From: Oasisia sp. SBJ-2009
Taxonomy: Eukaryota > Annelida > Polychaeta > Sabellida > Siboglinidae
DNA length: 64,000 bases
Reading direction: 5' to 3'
Assembly (NCBI GenBank): GCA_964017155.1
Contig: OZ024862.1
Location: 45,654,462 to 45,718,461 of the forward strand
A model generated the notes under the pieces. That model saw only the letters and a program-made list of their open reading frames with translations, made no database searches and was not told the DNA's origin. Of the stretch, positions 63,635-64,000 are shown in pieces (positions within the stretch are counted from its first letter, which is position 1; every line of letters begins with the position of its first letter). The translations under genes and the position numbers were made by a program.

Positions 63635-64000
63635 GTAATTCAACGCGTGCGTGCCTCATGTGGGAGGGAGGCGAAGGCAACTTGTGAAACAACTCGCGTC
63701 ACAATGGGTTGTCTCTCTCTCCTTGGTGCTTTCTAGTGAATCTTTATTAGCTTTCATTTCATGGTTTTCGTTTCACATGCATAGGTTGTTTCAGTGCAGT
63801 ACACCATCTAGTTACAATCCCTTGTAAATATATGTTTCGCCTAAACCCGTAGCCTATGAGTATGGCGTTTGTCATTCTCCTTGCCCCTGCCCTGGCATGG
63901 CAAACATGCTAGAAAAGAAAAAATAAATAAAAGATAAAAATCATAAGATCGATCAAACTGTCAATTTTCAGGGCCATAAAGAATGCAAATGACGTGTCTA

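Overview
This is a metazoan nuclear window. The genes are split by introns with GT..AG borders, the background is AT-rich, simple repeats are very dense, and CR1-, L2- and Rex1-like non-LTR retrotransposons are common. That mix fits a marine invertebrate, most likely a lophotrochozoan (mollusc, annelid or brachiopod type). The species cannot be named from the sequence.

Layout. (1) 1-9795, + strand: the 3' part of POT1, the shelterin protein that binds telomeric single-stranded DNA. Its exons run from within the second OB fold to the C-terminal stop. The 4.1-kb intron holds a 5'-truncated CR1 LINE. (2) About 9.8-28.7 kb: a gene-free stretch of dispersed repeats. It contains paired copies of several unnamed repeat families, two adjacent ~1-kb elements with G/C-tract ends (one carrying a nested MITE), remnants of a DNA transposon with a PHD-like Cys-rich tail, an internally deleted Rex1-like LINE, and large tetranucleotide arrays. 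(3) 28765-39485, + strand: cytidine deaminase (CDA) in five exons. Without the insertion, the exons join in phase into a 142-residue protein with all catalytic residues. The third exon is interrupted inside its coding sequence by a 4.04-kb CR1 LINE with intact ORF1 and ORF2. A second, frameshifted L2-like LINE sits in the last intron. (4) 44675 to about 62.2 kb, - strand: an ankyrin-repeat/SOCS-box (ASB-type) gene with a very GC-rich last exon and an AT-rich repeat-filled body. (5) 62755 to beyond the window, + strand: the probable first two coding exons of an unidentified gene with its own TATA box, head-to-head with the ASB gene.

The most striking observation is the CDA locus. A structurally intact and therefore probably young CR1 element lies between codons 54 and 55, just before the first zinc ligand, with a 5-bp flanking match. 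The haplotype shown should not encode functional cytidine deaminase. The other items worth checking are a CRE-containing minisatellite, several long hairpins (one with a telomere-like CCCTAA loop), and a long terminal-inverted-repeat element at 57.4-58.3 kb. Exon borders were read by eye from splice signals, reading phase and remembered family motifs; no alignment was run.
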